DNA of 64,000 nt from Pseudomonas sp. BN411 (GTDB taxonomy: Bacteria > Pseudomonadota > Gammaproteobacteria > Pseudomonadales > Pseudomonadaceae): positions 1-64,000 of the forward strand of contig NZ_SSOM01000036.1 in assembly GCF_029871235.1 (NCBI RefSeq), given 5' to 3'. The notes beneath the pieces are model-generated. The model ran no database searches. It was not told the DNA's origin and saw nothing but the letters and a program-made list of their open reading frames with translations. The first letter of the stretch is position 1. Each line of letters opens with the position of its first letter. A program made the translations under genes and the position numbers. Below, one piece after another: positions 28,673 through 36,738 of the stretch.

Positions 28673-28986
28673 CCAAGGCGAGACTGGCGAGCGCTGCCCC
28701 CTGGTCCGATTTACCGACAAAGGCAAGCAATGGCCGGCCGGAGGGTAGATAGTGGACATCTACCGTCCTGCCTCGGAACGAGGCCGGGACGAAACCAGAT
28801 GCCCCCGTGAAGTTGCATGTAGCCAAGCGCGTATCACAAGTGGACCACGCCCCGGAAGCCATCGCTTTCGACCCAGCGGAATGCCGCTGAACAGGGTGGT
28901 GAACCTTAGAGGCCTGCGTCGATTTCATCAGCGCGGCCATGGTGGACCTTATGGCTGACTCATAGCTGCCGAGGCCACGCTTCCAC
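28673..28986. other. Gap with no supported gene
   Basis: About 310 bp between the site-6 operator and a plus-strand hairpin. A short plus-strand C-terminus-like frame (ACVDFISAAMVDLMADS then stop at about 28960) may be a gene remnant. Nothing else is convincing. Confidence 0.3.
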
Positions 28987-29011
28987 AGCCCGCCCGTGCG
29001 GGCTTTCTTTT
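28987..29011 (+). terminator. Intrinsic terminator
   Basis: Stem AGCCCGC/GCGGGCT with a 4-bp loop, followed by TTCTTTT. It isolates the DUF883 promoter region from upstream transcription. Confidence 0.65.
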
Positions 29012-29034
29012 GTGGCGAGCGAAGCTCGGGCCAA

Positions 29035-29048
29035 GCGCTTCAGCGAAC
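29035..29048 (+). promoter_or_regulatory. Island operator, site 7 (DUF883 gene)
   Basis: GCGCT-TCAG-CGAAC followed by AGAC, about 113 bp before the presumed ancestral DUF883 start at 29162. Confidence 0.55.
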
Positions 29049-29239
29049 AGACAGGGCCGCGGGACCAGGCCAATGTGGATACCCGACCATGCCGAGCCTC
29101 CTTCGGGCGAAAGCACGAGACCGGCAAACGGATCCGCCCACCCCAGCATTAGGAGTTACCCACGTCCATCAAATCAAACGGCCTCGGCTCCGGCAGGAGC
29201 AGCACCAGCCAGGACCTGTCACGGGAGTTCTACAACTTC

Positions 29240-29497
29240 ATGGCGGATGTCGAAGGCCTGGTCAAGGAAACCACGGAGCTCACCGGCGACGAACTGGCGA
29301 AGACCCGGGTCAGGATCATCGAACGCATCTCGGCGGCCAGGGAATCGATCGGCGAACTGGGCGACAACCTTGCCCTGCAAGGCCGCCGGACCGCCACGGC
29401 CACCAACGAATACGTCCACGAACAGCCCTGGAAAGTGATAGGCGCCAGCGCCGCCGCTGCCTTCCTGCTGGGCCTGGCACTGGCCCGTCGGGGCTGA
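29240..29497 (+). CDS. DUF883 (ElaB/YqjD-type) membrane-anchored stress protein
   Basis: 85 residues as called: an amphipathic coiled coil (VEGLVKETTELTGDELAKTR onward) and a C-terminal membrane anchor (PWKVIGASAAAAFLLGLALA, then RRG). ElaB/YqjD relatives bind the inner membrane and ribosomes in stationary phase. In-frame coding continues upstream to an ACG at 29162 that has a perfect AGGAG six bases before it; the added residues (LSREFYNF) fit the family. So the real start was probably ATG and has mutated to ACG. Translation may now use ACG or the internal ATG at 29240. Confidence 0.8.
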   Translation: MADVEGLVKETTELTGDELAKTRVRIIERISAARESIGELGDNLALQGRRTATATNEYVHEQPWKVIGASAAAAFLLGLALARRG

Positions 29498-29519
29498 CCG
29501 ACCCAGCGACCCGCCACGT

Positions 29520-29770
29520 TCAGGACTCCAGGGCCGATACCCATTGCCTGAGCGCCGCGGTCACTTCACGGGGCTGGTCCAGCGTCGAGAGATGGCCGCA
29601 CGCTTCCACCACTACCAGCTTCGCCCCCCTGATGCCGGCCGCCAGCTCCTGGTGCAGCGCCACTGGCGTCAACTCATCTTCGCGCCCGCACAGGACAAGG
29701 GTTGGGCATTGGACAAGGAGAAGTGACCCGCGGCTATCGACGCGCCCGATCATTGCCCTTTGCTGGCGCA
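29520..29770 (-). pseudogene. Alpha/beta hydrolase C-terminal fragment
   Basis: About 80 codons of an alpha/beta-hydrolase end: RQQRAMIGRVDSRG, CPTLVLCGREDELTP (catalytic Asp region), and VVEACGHLSTLDQPREV with the catalytic His. The N-terminal half, with the nucleophile, is absent. It is joined directly to a phospholipase D fragment, so the pair arose by deletion. Confidence 0.7.
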
Positions 29771-30409
29771 GGAAGGCGTCCTTGCCGTCAACGATCAGCA
29801 GCTTGCGGTGGTCGCGCTGGTTCACACGTCCCAGCCGGACTTGACCGTCATCGGATTGACCGGGTTGTACTCCAGGACCTTGATTCCCGTTGCGCTGAGA
29901 CGCTCGAAGAACTCCGGCGGAGCTCCAAGCGTTCCGACGCTGTCGCGGATCAGGTTGACCTGCACCCCCTTGCGTTGCCGGGCGATCAGGGCTTCGGCGA
30001 AGCGCTGTCCGACCTCGTCGTCGAGGATGTAGGCCTCCATGTTGATATGGTCGCGCGCCGCGTTTATGGCTTCGATCATCGCCTGGTAGGTATTCGGGCC
30101 ATCCTGCAGCAGCTCGACCTTGTTGCCTTCGGTCAGCGGGCTGCCGACTATGGTCTCCTCGATCGCCAGATGCAGGCTGAAGATACTGGTGGGCGCTCCG
30201 CCGGACTTGAGTCGATCGAGAATGGCTTTGCTGCGCGCCGCCGACAGCGGGCCCTGTAGCCCATCTACCGGCACAGGGGCTGCGGGCGCGCGTGCCATGT
30301 CAGGCACCAGGGTCGGCAGGGAACTGCAGGAAATCAGCAATACCAGGAGCAACACCAGGCACAGCGCCAATGGGATACGCACGCCACTCCAGATGGAATG
30401 CAGGCTCAT
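29771..30409 (-). pseudogene. Phospholipase D-like lipoprotein gene, truncated and frameshifted
   Basis: N-terminal half of a PLD/cardiolipin-synthase-type protein with lipoprotein-like signal (LLVLLISCSS) and the block NTYQAMIEAINAARDHINME. The frame stops after VKSGWDV. An apparent TG duplication (GTGTG) shifts it; the next frame continues NQRDHRKLLIVDGKDAFL, which is the first HxK(x)4D motif. Coding then runs into a hydrolase fragment. The second HKD motif is missing, so it should be inactive. Confidence 0.75.
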
Positions 30410-30458
30410 TCGGCACCCTTTCGGCAGTACAGGGGGTCACGGCGTCGCGGCAGGCCGG

Positions 30459-30472
30459 GTGCGTGGCGACTC
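30459..30472 (-). promoter_or_regulatory. Weak operator-like site upstream of the PLD remnant
   Basis: GAGTC-GCCA-CGCAC followed by CCGG, 50 bp upstream. Only one arm fits well; listed as doubtful. Confidence 0.25.
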
Positions 30473-30507
30473 CCGCCCCCTGGCAAGCGCAGCGGCAGTC
30501 GCCGCCC

Positions 30508-30716
30508 TCATGATTTTCCGGACTCCGCGGGGGCATCCTTGCCCTTCCCCGCCACTTTTTCCCTGGGCACGCCCTTTTTCGCGGCTTCCCGGGCCCTGGC
30601 CTCGGGAGCGGGCATGCGCTCGGGCTGGGTGACGTGCTGTTCGGACCGGTGTTCTGTGCCGGATCCACGGTCTTCGCCGTGCCACTGGTGGCGTTGGGTT
30701 TGCTGTAGGTGTTCAT
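30508..30716 (-). pseudogene. Small hydrophilic protein gene, apparent frameshift
   Basis: The start MNTYSKPNATSGTAKTVDPA is in one frame. The rest, QPERMPAPEARAREAAKKGV and ending ESGKS, is in another. The intact gene at 36739-37002 (starting MSKHSKHIPSSGAANSATPA, with KPER in the middle, ending GPRKS) has the same layout in one frame. A one-step frameshift around 30640-30660 is inferred. An operator palindrome precedes the ATG by 85 bp. Confidence 0.5.
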
Positions 30717-30800
30717 ACTCGCCTCTGGATCGCCGTGAGAACCGGGTCATTGCGCGGAACCGGGACGGAGCCACAGTGGCAGTGAACGGGCGTGCCGTCG

Positions 30801-30814
30801 GTACGTTGACACGC
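30801..30814 (-). promoter_or_regulatory. Island operator, site 8
   Basis: GCGTG-TCAA-CGTAC followed by CGAC, read toward the small hydrophilic gene ending at 30508. Divergent with site 9, 70 bp away. Confidence 0.55.
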
Positions 30815-30883
30815 ATAGGGGCGCCGCGGCGCCGGGGATATTCCGAGGGGCGGACCGCCACTCGATCGCCTGGGCGGGGATAT

Positions 30884-30897
30884 GTTCGATGACGCAC
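30884..30897 (+). promoter_or_regulatory. Island operator, site 9, with -10 (nhaA)
   Basis: GTTCG-ATGA-CGCAC followed by AGAT. TATACT at 30919-30924 begins 22 nt after the palindrome, which would place the palindrome centre near -41. It is the best example of the operator plus -10 arrangement. Confidence 0.65.
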
Positions 30898-30994
30898 AGA
30901 TATCGCCGGTAGTCTCCCTATACTGGCCACTCCGGGTCCGCCATGTCGCTGAAGGCTCCGTCCGGAGCCCCTTGGCCAAGTGTTGCGAACCCCC

Positions 30995-32341
30995 ATGAAG
31001 CAAGAACGGCAGACCGATAGAGATCCCATCCGACTGCCAAAGGTGCTGGCCGACCGGCTGACCAAGCCTTTCTTCCGTTTCCTGCACATCGAGACCGCCG
31101 CTGCCGGCGTCCTGCTGCTGTTCACCCTGGCCGCCCTCCTCCTTTCCAACTCGCCGTGGGCACATTCCTTCCTGGGCATCTGGGAGATCCAGGGTGGTTT
31201 TCGCATCGGCTCGCTGGAGTACATGCGCTCGCTCAAAGGCTGGATCAATGACGGCCTGATGACACTGTTCTTCTTCCTGGTGGCCCTGGAACTCAAGCGC
31301 GAGCTGGTACTTGGCGAACTGCAGAACCCGCGCATGGCGGCCCTGTCGATCTCGGCCGCCCTCGGCGGCATGCTGGTGCCCGCCGCGCTCTACTGGTTGC
31401 TGCAACAGGGACAGCCTGGCCAGCATGGCTGGGGCACGGTAATGGCGACCGACACGGCATTCGTCATCGGCTGCCTGGCGCTCCTGGGCCCACGCATCCC
31501 GCCGATCCTGCGCGTATTCATGCTTTCGCTGGCGATCGTCGACGATATCGGGGCCATCCTGGTCGTGGCCATCGGCTACGGCGAGCACATCGCCTGGAGC
31601 ATGCTCGCCCTGGCCGCATGTGGCCTGGCGAGCGTCCACCTCATGTCGCGGGTCGGCTTCCGCGGTTTCCCGATCTACTTCCTGATGGGAGGACTCATCT
31701 GGGTCGCAGTGGATGCCTCCGGGATACACGCGACCATCACCGGCGTGCTGCTCGGTCTGATGACGCCGGCCCGCCGCTGGGTCAGCGACAGGCGTCTGTA
31801 CGCCATCCTGAGCCAGGTCGTTGCGCACCCCAGCGATGACGAAACAAGTGGCAATACAAAGGATCGCAAGACCTTGCTGGCAGCCGAGATCGCCGCGCGC
31901 GAAACCCTGTCCCCGGTGGAGCGGCTGGAGCTTGCCCTGCACCCCTGGGTCGGCTTTGTCATCATGCCGCTCTTCGCTTTCGCCAATGCCGGCTTGCCCT
32001 GGTCCCTGGCGGATATCGGCAACTCCGTCACGCTGGCCGTGTTCATCGGCTTCGCACTCGGCAAACCCATTGGCGTACTGACTTTCAGTTGGCTGGCGGT
32101 GCGCTGGGGTATCGCCATACGCCCTCCGGACCTTGGCTGGGCCTTGCTGGCCGGCGGCGGCCTGCTGGCGGGAATCGGCTTCACCATGGCCCTGTTCATC
32201 GCCAACCTGGCATTCCCCGAGAGCCTGATCGACAGCGCCAAGCTGGGCATCTTCGCAGCCTCGGTCTTTTCCGCGGTGGCCGGTCTCGCGCTGCTGACGC
32301 TGATAGCCGCGCCAGGGAACCACCCTCGCGAAGGTCACTGA
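30995..32341 (+). CDS. nhaA: Na+/H+ antiporter NhaA
   Basis: 448-residue inner-membrane antiporter that expels Na+ in exchange for protons, giving salt and alkali tolerance. Signatures: LHIETAAAGVLLLFTLAALL, INDGLMTLFFFLVALELKRE, MATDTAFVIG and LAIVDDIGAILVVA (the ion-binding Asp pair), then GIGFTMALFIANLAF. About 11-12 helices. I use the ATG at 30995; GTG or TTG codons just upstream are possible. The chromosome probably has its own nhaA, so this is an accessory copy. Confidence 0.93.
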   Translation: MKQERQTDRDPIRLPKVLADRLTKPFFRFLHIETAAAGVLLLFTLAALLLSNSPWAHSFLGIWEIQGGFRIGSLEYMRSLKGWINDGLMTLFFFLVALELKRELVLGELQNPRMAALSISAALGGMLVPAALYWLLQQGQPGQHGWGTVMATDTAFVIGCLALLGPRIPPILRVFMLSLAIVDDIGAILVVAIGYGEHIAWSMLALAACGLASVHLMSRVGFRGFPIYFLMGGLIWVAVDASGIHATITGVLLGLMTPARRWVSDRRLYAILSQVVAHPSDDETSGNTKDRKTLLAAEIAARETLSPVERLELALHPWVGFVIMPLFAFANAGLPWSLADIGNSVTLAVFIGFALGKPIGVLTFSWLAVRWGIAIRPPDLGWALLAGGGLLAGIGFTMALFIANLAFPESLIDSAKLGIFAASVFSAVAGLALLTLIAAPGNHPREGH

Positions 32342-32436
32342 TGCCTCACGGTGGGAGCCACCCCGGACAGCTCGGGGGAACGCCGCCGGAACGGCGGCGA
32401 TCCCGGATGAGAGGACCTGCGGCAAGCCTCTCGTTT

Positions 32437-32450
32437 GTGCTATAGCGTAC
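32437..32450 (+). promoter_or_regulatory. Island operator, site 10 (Crp/Fnr regulator 1)
   Basis: GTGCT-ATAG-CGTAC, 67 bp before the regulator start codon; the tail is CAAT instead of (A/C)GAC. Suggests autoregulation. Confidence 0.55.
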
Positions 32451-32517
32451 CAATCGAGCACGATTCCACTGGCGTGCGGCGCCAGACGGACATATCGACT
32501 CTTGTCGGGAGGAGCCA

Positions 32518-33246
32518 ATGTCAGAGCTGCCCATGCCGCGGCAGAACCATCTGCTGGCGGCCCTTTCGGAGGACGTTCAGCAGCGTCTGTTCTGCCATCT
32601 CGAACGGGTGCCATTGCCACTCGGCAAGGTGCTGTACGAGTCGGGGCATACCATGCGCCATGTCTACTTCCCCACCGACTCGATCATCTCCCTGATCTAC
32701 GTGATGGAGAGCGGCGCCTCGGCGGAAATCTCCGTGGTCGGCAACGAGGGGCTGGTCGGAATCGCCCTGTTCATGGGGGGAGAAAGCACTCCGAGCCGGG
32801 CCGTCGTGCAGAGTGGCGGGCATGCGTTTCGACTCCCTGGGCAGTTGCTCAAGAATGAGTTCAACCGCCATGGCGAACTGCTGGTGCTGATGCTCCGTTA
32901 TACCCAGGCCCTGATCACCCAGATGGCGCAGACGGCGGTCTGCAATCGCCATCATTCGATCGACCAGCAACTGTGCCGCTGGCTGCTGCTGTCGCTGGAT
33001 CGCCTGCCAAGCAACCAGTTGGTCATGACCCAGGAACTGATCGCCAACATGCTCGGTGTCCGTCGCGAAGGGGTGACCGAGGCGGCCGGCAAACTGCAGA
33101 AGCTTGGCGTCATCGAATACAGCCGTGGGCATATCACCGTGCTCGACCGGCAGCGGCTCGAGCAGTTGAGCTGTGAATGCTACGCCGTGGTGAGGCGGGA
33201 AACCGATCGCCTGCTGCCCTACGTCCCTGCTCGCCCGGCCGGTTGA
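32518..33246 (+). CDS. Crp/Fnr-family transcriptional regulator 1
   Basis: 242 residues. The N-terminal cyclic-nucleotide-type beta-barrel spans about 15-125 (VLYESGHTMRHVYFPTDSII; VGNEGLVGIALFMG), then a dimer helix and a winged HTH at about 168-205 (MTQELIANMLGVRREGVTEA) with wing GVIEYSRGHITVLDR. There is no Fnr-type N-terminal Cys cluster, so the effector is unknown. The C-terminal CECYAV motif is shared with regulator 2. RBS GGAGG precedes the ATG. Likely controls the island operators, including the one upstream of its own gene; inference. Confidence 0.9.
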   Translation: MSELPMPRQNHLLAALSEDVQQRLFCHLERVPLPLGKVLYESGHTMRHVYFPTDSIISLIYVMESGASAEISVVGNEGLVGIALFMGGESTPSRAVVQSGGHAFRLPGQLLKNEFNRHGELLVLMLRYTQALITQMAQTAVCNRHHSIDQQLCRWLLLSLDRLPSNQLVMTQELIANMLGVRREGVTEAAGKLQKLGVIEYSRGHITVLDRQRLEQLSCECYAVVRRETDRLLPYVPARPAG

Positions 33247-33338
33247 GGCCAGGCCGTGCATGCCGCCGGCGGAAGCGGGCCGATGGAGTTCCCGGGCTCC
33301 GGCGAGGCACTACGGGAGTCCTTTCGGTCAGTGGGAAC

Positions 33339-34493
33339 CTACGGCAGCGCATAGGTCCTGAGCATCTTGGCGAATTCGCGCAACGCCCGGATATTGCTGG
33401 CCTCGGCCTCATGCACCCACTGCCGGATGGCCTCGGGTATGTCCAGGCCCCCGGAGCTGACGTCGCCCCAGATCCGCTGCAGGGCGATGCGCCTCTCGTA
33501 GGCAACCCTGAGCACCTGGCTCTTCTCCAGCGCCGCCCCGATGAGGGCCCGTTGCCGCTCGTCGAGCAGGCTCGACTCGCGCCACAGGAGCCGCCTGGCA
33601 CGACGCAGCGACGCGTCGAGCTTGGCGCGTTCCTGCCTGGCCAGTGGCGCGATCACCAATTTGCGGTACTGCGCCATGACCTGGAAGCGGTTGTTGAGGA
33701 TGGCCATGGCGGTGTCCACATCCAGGCTGCGCTTGCCCTTGACCCGGTTGGCGACGGGCGCCATGCGCATGACCCTGGCCAGGCGCAGGAGACACAGCAG
33801 CCAGATCCAGGCCCAGCCGACGTCGAACTCCCATGTCGTCACCGACAGCTTGGCCGAGCCCGGATAGGTATGGTGGTTGTTGTGCAGCTCCTCTCCGCCG
33901 ACCAGGATGCCCCAGGGCACCAGGTTGGTGGCGGCGTCGCGGCATTCAAAGTTGCGGTAGCCGACCGCATGGCCAAGGCCGTTGACCACCCCGGCGGCCC
34001 AGAACGGGATCCAGATCATCTGGATCGCCCATACGCTGATGCCGATGACGCCGAACAGGGCCAGGTCGATCAGCGCCATCAGACTCACCCCGGCGATGGG
34101 GAAACGGCTATAGAGGTTGCGCTCGATCCAGTCATCCGGGCAGTGCTTGCCATAGATGCTCAGGGTTTCCTCGTTCCGCGCTTCCTCGCGGTACAGTTCG
34201 GCGCCCTTGCAGACGACCGTGGCCAGGCCCTTGTAGCGCGGGCTGTGTGGGTCCTCGGCGGTTTCGCACTTGGCGTGGTGCTTGCGGTGGATGGCGGTCC
34301 AGGCCCGGGTGGTCATCCCCGTGGTCAGCCACAGCCAGAAGCGGAAGAAATGCTTGAGTGCCGAATGCAGCTCCAAGGTGCGGTGCGCCGAGTAGCGGTG
34401 CAGATAGAGGGTCACCGCCACTATGGTCAGGTGGGTCAGAAGCAGAGTGACGACCACCAACTGCCAGACGGACAAATCGAACATGCCGGACAT
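33339..34493 (-). CDS. Fatty-acid desaturase (acyl-CoA/delta-9 type)
   Basis: 384 residues. Three histidine boxes that bind the di-iron centre: HRYSAH (32-37), HRKHH (69-73) and HNNHH (204-208), with hydrophobic helices between them. It introduces a double bond into acyl chains and so adjusts membrane fluidity. The C-terminal 120 residues are a charged helical extension. It lies 54 bp downstream of an lmo0937-type gene on the same strand, so the operator at 34768 probably drives both. Confidence 0.9.
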   Translation of the reverse strand: MSGMFDLSVWQLVVVTLLLTHLTIVAVTLYLHRYSAHRTLELHSALKHFFRFWLWLTTGMTTRAWTAIHRKHHAKCETAEDPHSPRYKGLATVVCKGAELYREEARNEETLSIYGKHCPDDWIERNLYSRFPIAGVSLMALIDLALFGVIGISVWAIQMIWIPFWAAGVVNGLGHAVGYRNFECRDAATNLVPWGILVGGEELHNNHHTYPGSAKLSVTTWEFDVGWAWIWLLCLLRLARVMRMAPVANRVKGKRSLDVDTAMAILNNRFQVMAQYRKLVIAPLARQERAKLDASLRRARRLLWRESSLLDERQRALIGAALEKSQVLRVAYERRIALQRIWGDVSSGGLDIPEAIRQWVHEAEASNIRALREFAKMLRTYALP

Positions 34494-34547
34494 GAGGTCA
34501 CCTCGCCCGTACCCACTCCGGGACCGACAGGCGCGGCCGACGCGTCA

Positions 34548-34694
34548 TCAGAATCGCCGGCCTTGCCGCATCAGGAACACCAGGCCAGCCAGCACCACAA
34601 GCAACAGGATGTGGATGAAACCTCCCAGCGTGTAGGAAGTGATCAGCCCCAGCGCCCACAGGGCTAACAGCAGAATCACAAATGCACCGACCAT
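34548..34694 (-). CDS. lmo0937-type mini membrane protein, copy 2
   Basis: 48 residues: FVILLLALWALGLITSYTLG, a GGFIHILL turn, a second hydrophobic helix (VVLAGLVFL) and a basic end RQGRRF. Two predicted membrane helices. Family members are stress-linked with unknown function. One of three copies in the island; this one is intact. RBS-like GGAGG precedes the ATG. Confidence 0.8.
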   Translation of the reverse strand: MVGAFVILLLALWALGLITSYTLGGFIHILLLVVLAGLVFLMRQGRRF

Positions 34695-34767
34695 GACCGC
34701 ACCTCCATGGGCTACCGGGTAGCCGTAGCGACAGGTCCAGTCTGGCGGCACTGGCCCCGGGCGGTCT

Positions 34768-34781
34768 GTGCGTCGGCGTAC
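34768..34781 (-). promoter_or_regulatory. Island operator, site 11
   Basis: GTACG-CCGA-CGCAC followed by AGAC, 74 bp before the mini membrane gene that precedes the desaturase. Divergent with site 12, about 20 bp away. Confidence 0.65.
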
Positions 34782-34802
34782 GCATGCGGTCACGAAGACT
34801 AA

Positions 34803-34816
34803 GTTGGCCAGCGTAC
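34803..34816 (+). promoter_or_regulatory. Island operator, site 12
   Basis: GTTGG-CCAG-CGTAC followed by CGAC, 78 bp before the gene at 34894. Confidence 0.6.
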
Positions 34817-34893
34817 CGACCCCTCGGGTGATGGCCGCCACCCTACTGTTCCCAGCCAATCCCGGCCGGGTATCAGCCCAAGGGGGCAAAGCC

Positions 34894-35139
34894 ATGAGTA
34901 CCTTGACCATCGAAGGCTGGTGCAAGACCAGCACAGAGCAGCGGTCCACCCCGGTGGAGGACATCCAGTTTTACCTGACTGGAAACGACCATCTACGCCT
35001 GGAGCAGGCCGAGGAACACCTGCAGAAGAGCCATCTGTCCGAAGTCATGGTCGATGTCGACATGGCCGACCAGGCATGGCAGAAGGAAATCCATGCCTAC
35101 TACCAGCCTGCCAGGCCTGCGGGATCCAGCGGCTTGTGA
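34894..35139 (+). CDS. Small unknown protein (81 aa)
   Basis: Acidic soluble protein: MSTLTIEGWCKTSTEQRSTP, then DIQFYLTGNDHLRLEQAEEH and a DVDMADQAWQKEIHAYY end. No family recognised. It has an operator-like site upstream and a shared bidirectional terminator just after it. Confidence 0.6.
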   Translation: MSTLTIEGWCKTSTEQRSTPVEDIQFYLTGNDHLRLEQAEEHLQKSHLSEVMVDVDMADQAWQKEIHAYYQPARPAGSSGL

Positions 35140-35160
35140 TCCCCACGGAAGCAGCCGGCA

Positions 35161-35190
35161 AAAGGCCCTTCGAAGGAAGGGCCTTTTTTT
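35161..35190. terminator. Bidirectional intrinsic terminator
   Basis: Stem AAAGGCCCTTC.../...AAGGGCCTTT with A-run and T-run on opposite sides. It separates the plus-strand small gene from the convergent BON-domain gene. Confidence 0.85.
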
Positions 35191-35200
35191 CATCCGGTGC

Positions 35201-35521
35201 TTACTGGGCCGGCTTGTGGACCAGGTCGTTCTTCACCTGGCGGACACCATCGACGGCCGCGGCGACCTGCACCGCCTTGTCGATCTGCCACTGGGAGTCG
35301 ACGAAACCCGTCAGTTGCACCGTGCCGTTGAACGTCTTGACCTTGATGGCGAACGAGTTCACGTCGTTCTCCATCAACAGCGCGGATTTGACTCTGGTGG
35401 TAAGGGCAATGTCGGAGAGGACTTCGCTGCTGCTCTGCTCGTGTCCGGGATGCGCGCATCCGCCGATGAAGGGGATACCAGCGGCGAGCGTTGCCGCGAT
35501 CAACAGTGTTTTCAGGTCCAT
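35201..35521 (-). CDS. BON-domain lipoprotein
   Basis: 106 residues. Lipoprotein signal peptide (LLIAATLAAGIPFIGGCAHP), then one BON domain (ALTTRVKSALLMENDVNSFA, VQLTGFVDSQWQIDKAVQVA). BON proteins (OsmY-like) bind phospholipid surfaces and protect the envelope in osmotic stress. A perfect GTGCG-N4-CGCAC palindrome is 72 bp upstream. Confidence 0.88.
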   Translation of the reverse strand: MDLKTLLIAATLAAGIPFIGGCAHPGHEQSSSEVLSDIALTTRVKSALLMENDVNSFAIKVKTFNGTVQLTGFVDSQWQIDKAVQVAAAVDGVRQVKNDLVHKPAQ

Positions 35522-35592
35522 GGTGATTTCCTTGAGATGGCGCCGCGCGAGGGTGCGTACCGCCAGCTTGATAGCGGGGGGCTCGCGGGTCT

Positions 35593-35606
35593 GTGCGACT
35601 CCGCAC
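35593..35606 (-). promoter_or_regulatory. Island operator, site 13 (perfect palindrome)
   Basis: GTGCG-GAGT-CGCAC followed by AGAC. TATCAA (35568-35573, minus strand) begins 20 nt downstream. Confidence 0.75.
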
Positions 35607-35748
35607 TGAGTAGCAGGGGTGCCATCGCCACTGGAGCGAACGCGCCGTGAGGAGTCGGCAAGTTAAGGGGCCGCCGGCAGGGCAGGCACGACCTGCCGGC
35701 AGGAGTCGTCAGCGATCCCGTTCCTCGGGACTGGCTGGCGACGGGTCC

Positions 35749-36576
35749 TCAATAGCGAAGTTCGCTGGACTGGACGCTCTTCACGCCTCGCACATTCTGC
35801 GCCAGCTCGATCGCCAGGTCGCGCTCGGCGCCACTGTCGACAAGGCCACTGAGGGTGACGATGCCGGCGTTGGTGCTTACCGAGATGTCAGAACTGCTGA
35901 CATTGCTGGAGTACATCAGGGTGGATTTCACCTTGGTGGTGATCCAGCTGTCGGCCATATCGGTCCCGGCCCCTTTCGCGGCGCTCTTGGCGTTGTCGAC
36001 CGGCGTCGGTTTTGCGGCATCCACCACCAGTTGGTTGTCCACCGAGGCAACGCCATTGGTGCTCATCGCCAGACGCCCGGCAAGATCCTTGTCCGCCTGG
36101 CTGTCGGCATTTCCGGTCAGCGTCACCTTGCCCGAGCGAGTCGAGACGCTGGTGGTCATGCCATTGGCCTGTTTGCTCCACAGCAGTTTTGACTTGACCG
36201 CGGCGGTGATGGTGGCGTCATCGACCATGACGCCATAGCTCCGCTCCGGGCCCGCTTTCTGCGGAACGTAGTCGGGCTTGACCACAATCTGGTTGTCCAC
36301 GGAGTCGATGCCACTGACGCCCAGCGCAATTTCCTTGGCCAGGTCCTTGTTGACCTCTTCCTCGACGTTGCCCGTGAGAGTGGCCTTGCCATTCACCACC
36401 GACACCTTGAGATCGTTGGCCCGCAGATGAGGATTCAACGCGTAAGTCGTCCATATCTGGGTTTCCTGGCGGGCGGCGGTGAAGGACTGTGAATCAGCGG
36501 CGGCCATACCGCCCGAGGTTCCCAGCGCCAGGGCGATGCTGGCGGCCAGGAGTAGCTTGAGGGATTGTCTGTGCAT
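35749..36576 (-). CDS. Triple BON-domain periplasmic protein
   Basis: 275 residues with a signal peptide (LLLAASIALALGTSGGMAAA) and three BON repeats at about 35-100 (LKVSVVNGKATLTGNVEEEV), 118-190 (GKVTLTGNADSQADKDLAGR) and 210-275 (AGIVTLSGLVDSGAERDLAI). OsmY has two such domains. Probably a periplasmic chaperone-like or lipid-associated stress protein. I found no convincing operator copy upstream. Confidence 0.88.
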   Translation of the reverse strand: MHRQSLKLLLAASIALALGTSGGMAAADSQSFTAARQETQIWTTYALNPHLRANDLKVSVVNGKATLTGNVEEEVNKDLAKEIALGVSGIDSVDNQIVVKPDYVPQKAGPERSYGVMVDDATITAAVKSKLLWSKQANGMTTSVSTRSGKVTLTGNADSQADKDLAGRLAMSTNGVASVDNQLVVDAAKPTPVDNAKSAAKGAGTDMADSWITTKVKSTLMYSSNVSSSDISVSTNAGIVTLSGLVDSGAERDLAIELAQNVRGVKSVQSSELRY

Positions 36577-36738
36577 CTGGTTTCACCATTCGGGTAAGGG
36601 ATCGATCCGAACCGGGAACCCGAAGATGACTGGGCCGCTGGTTTGGGCCGCCTGACACACCGCGTGGCGGTGCATCAGGGGATCTTGTTCGGCTCAGGAC
36701 GCGTGTGTCTCAGATGAGTGGGCCCGTGCCGGGCAGGC

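Noticed and set aside
36641-36700. Possible operator before the triple-BON gene
   Set aside because: Only TGCACCG fragments are seen and the arms do not pair; the gene may use another promoter.
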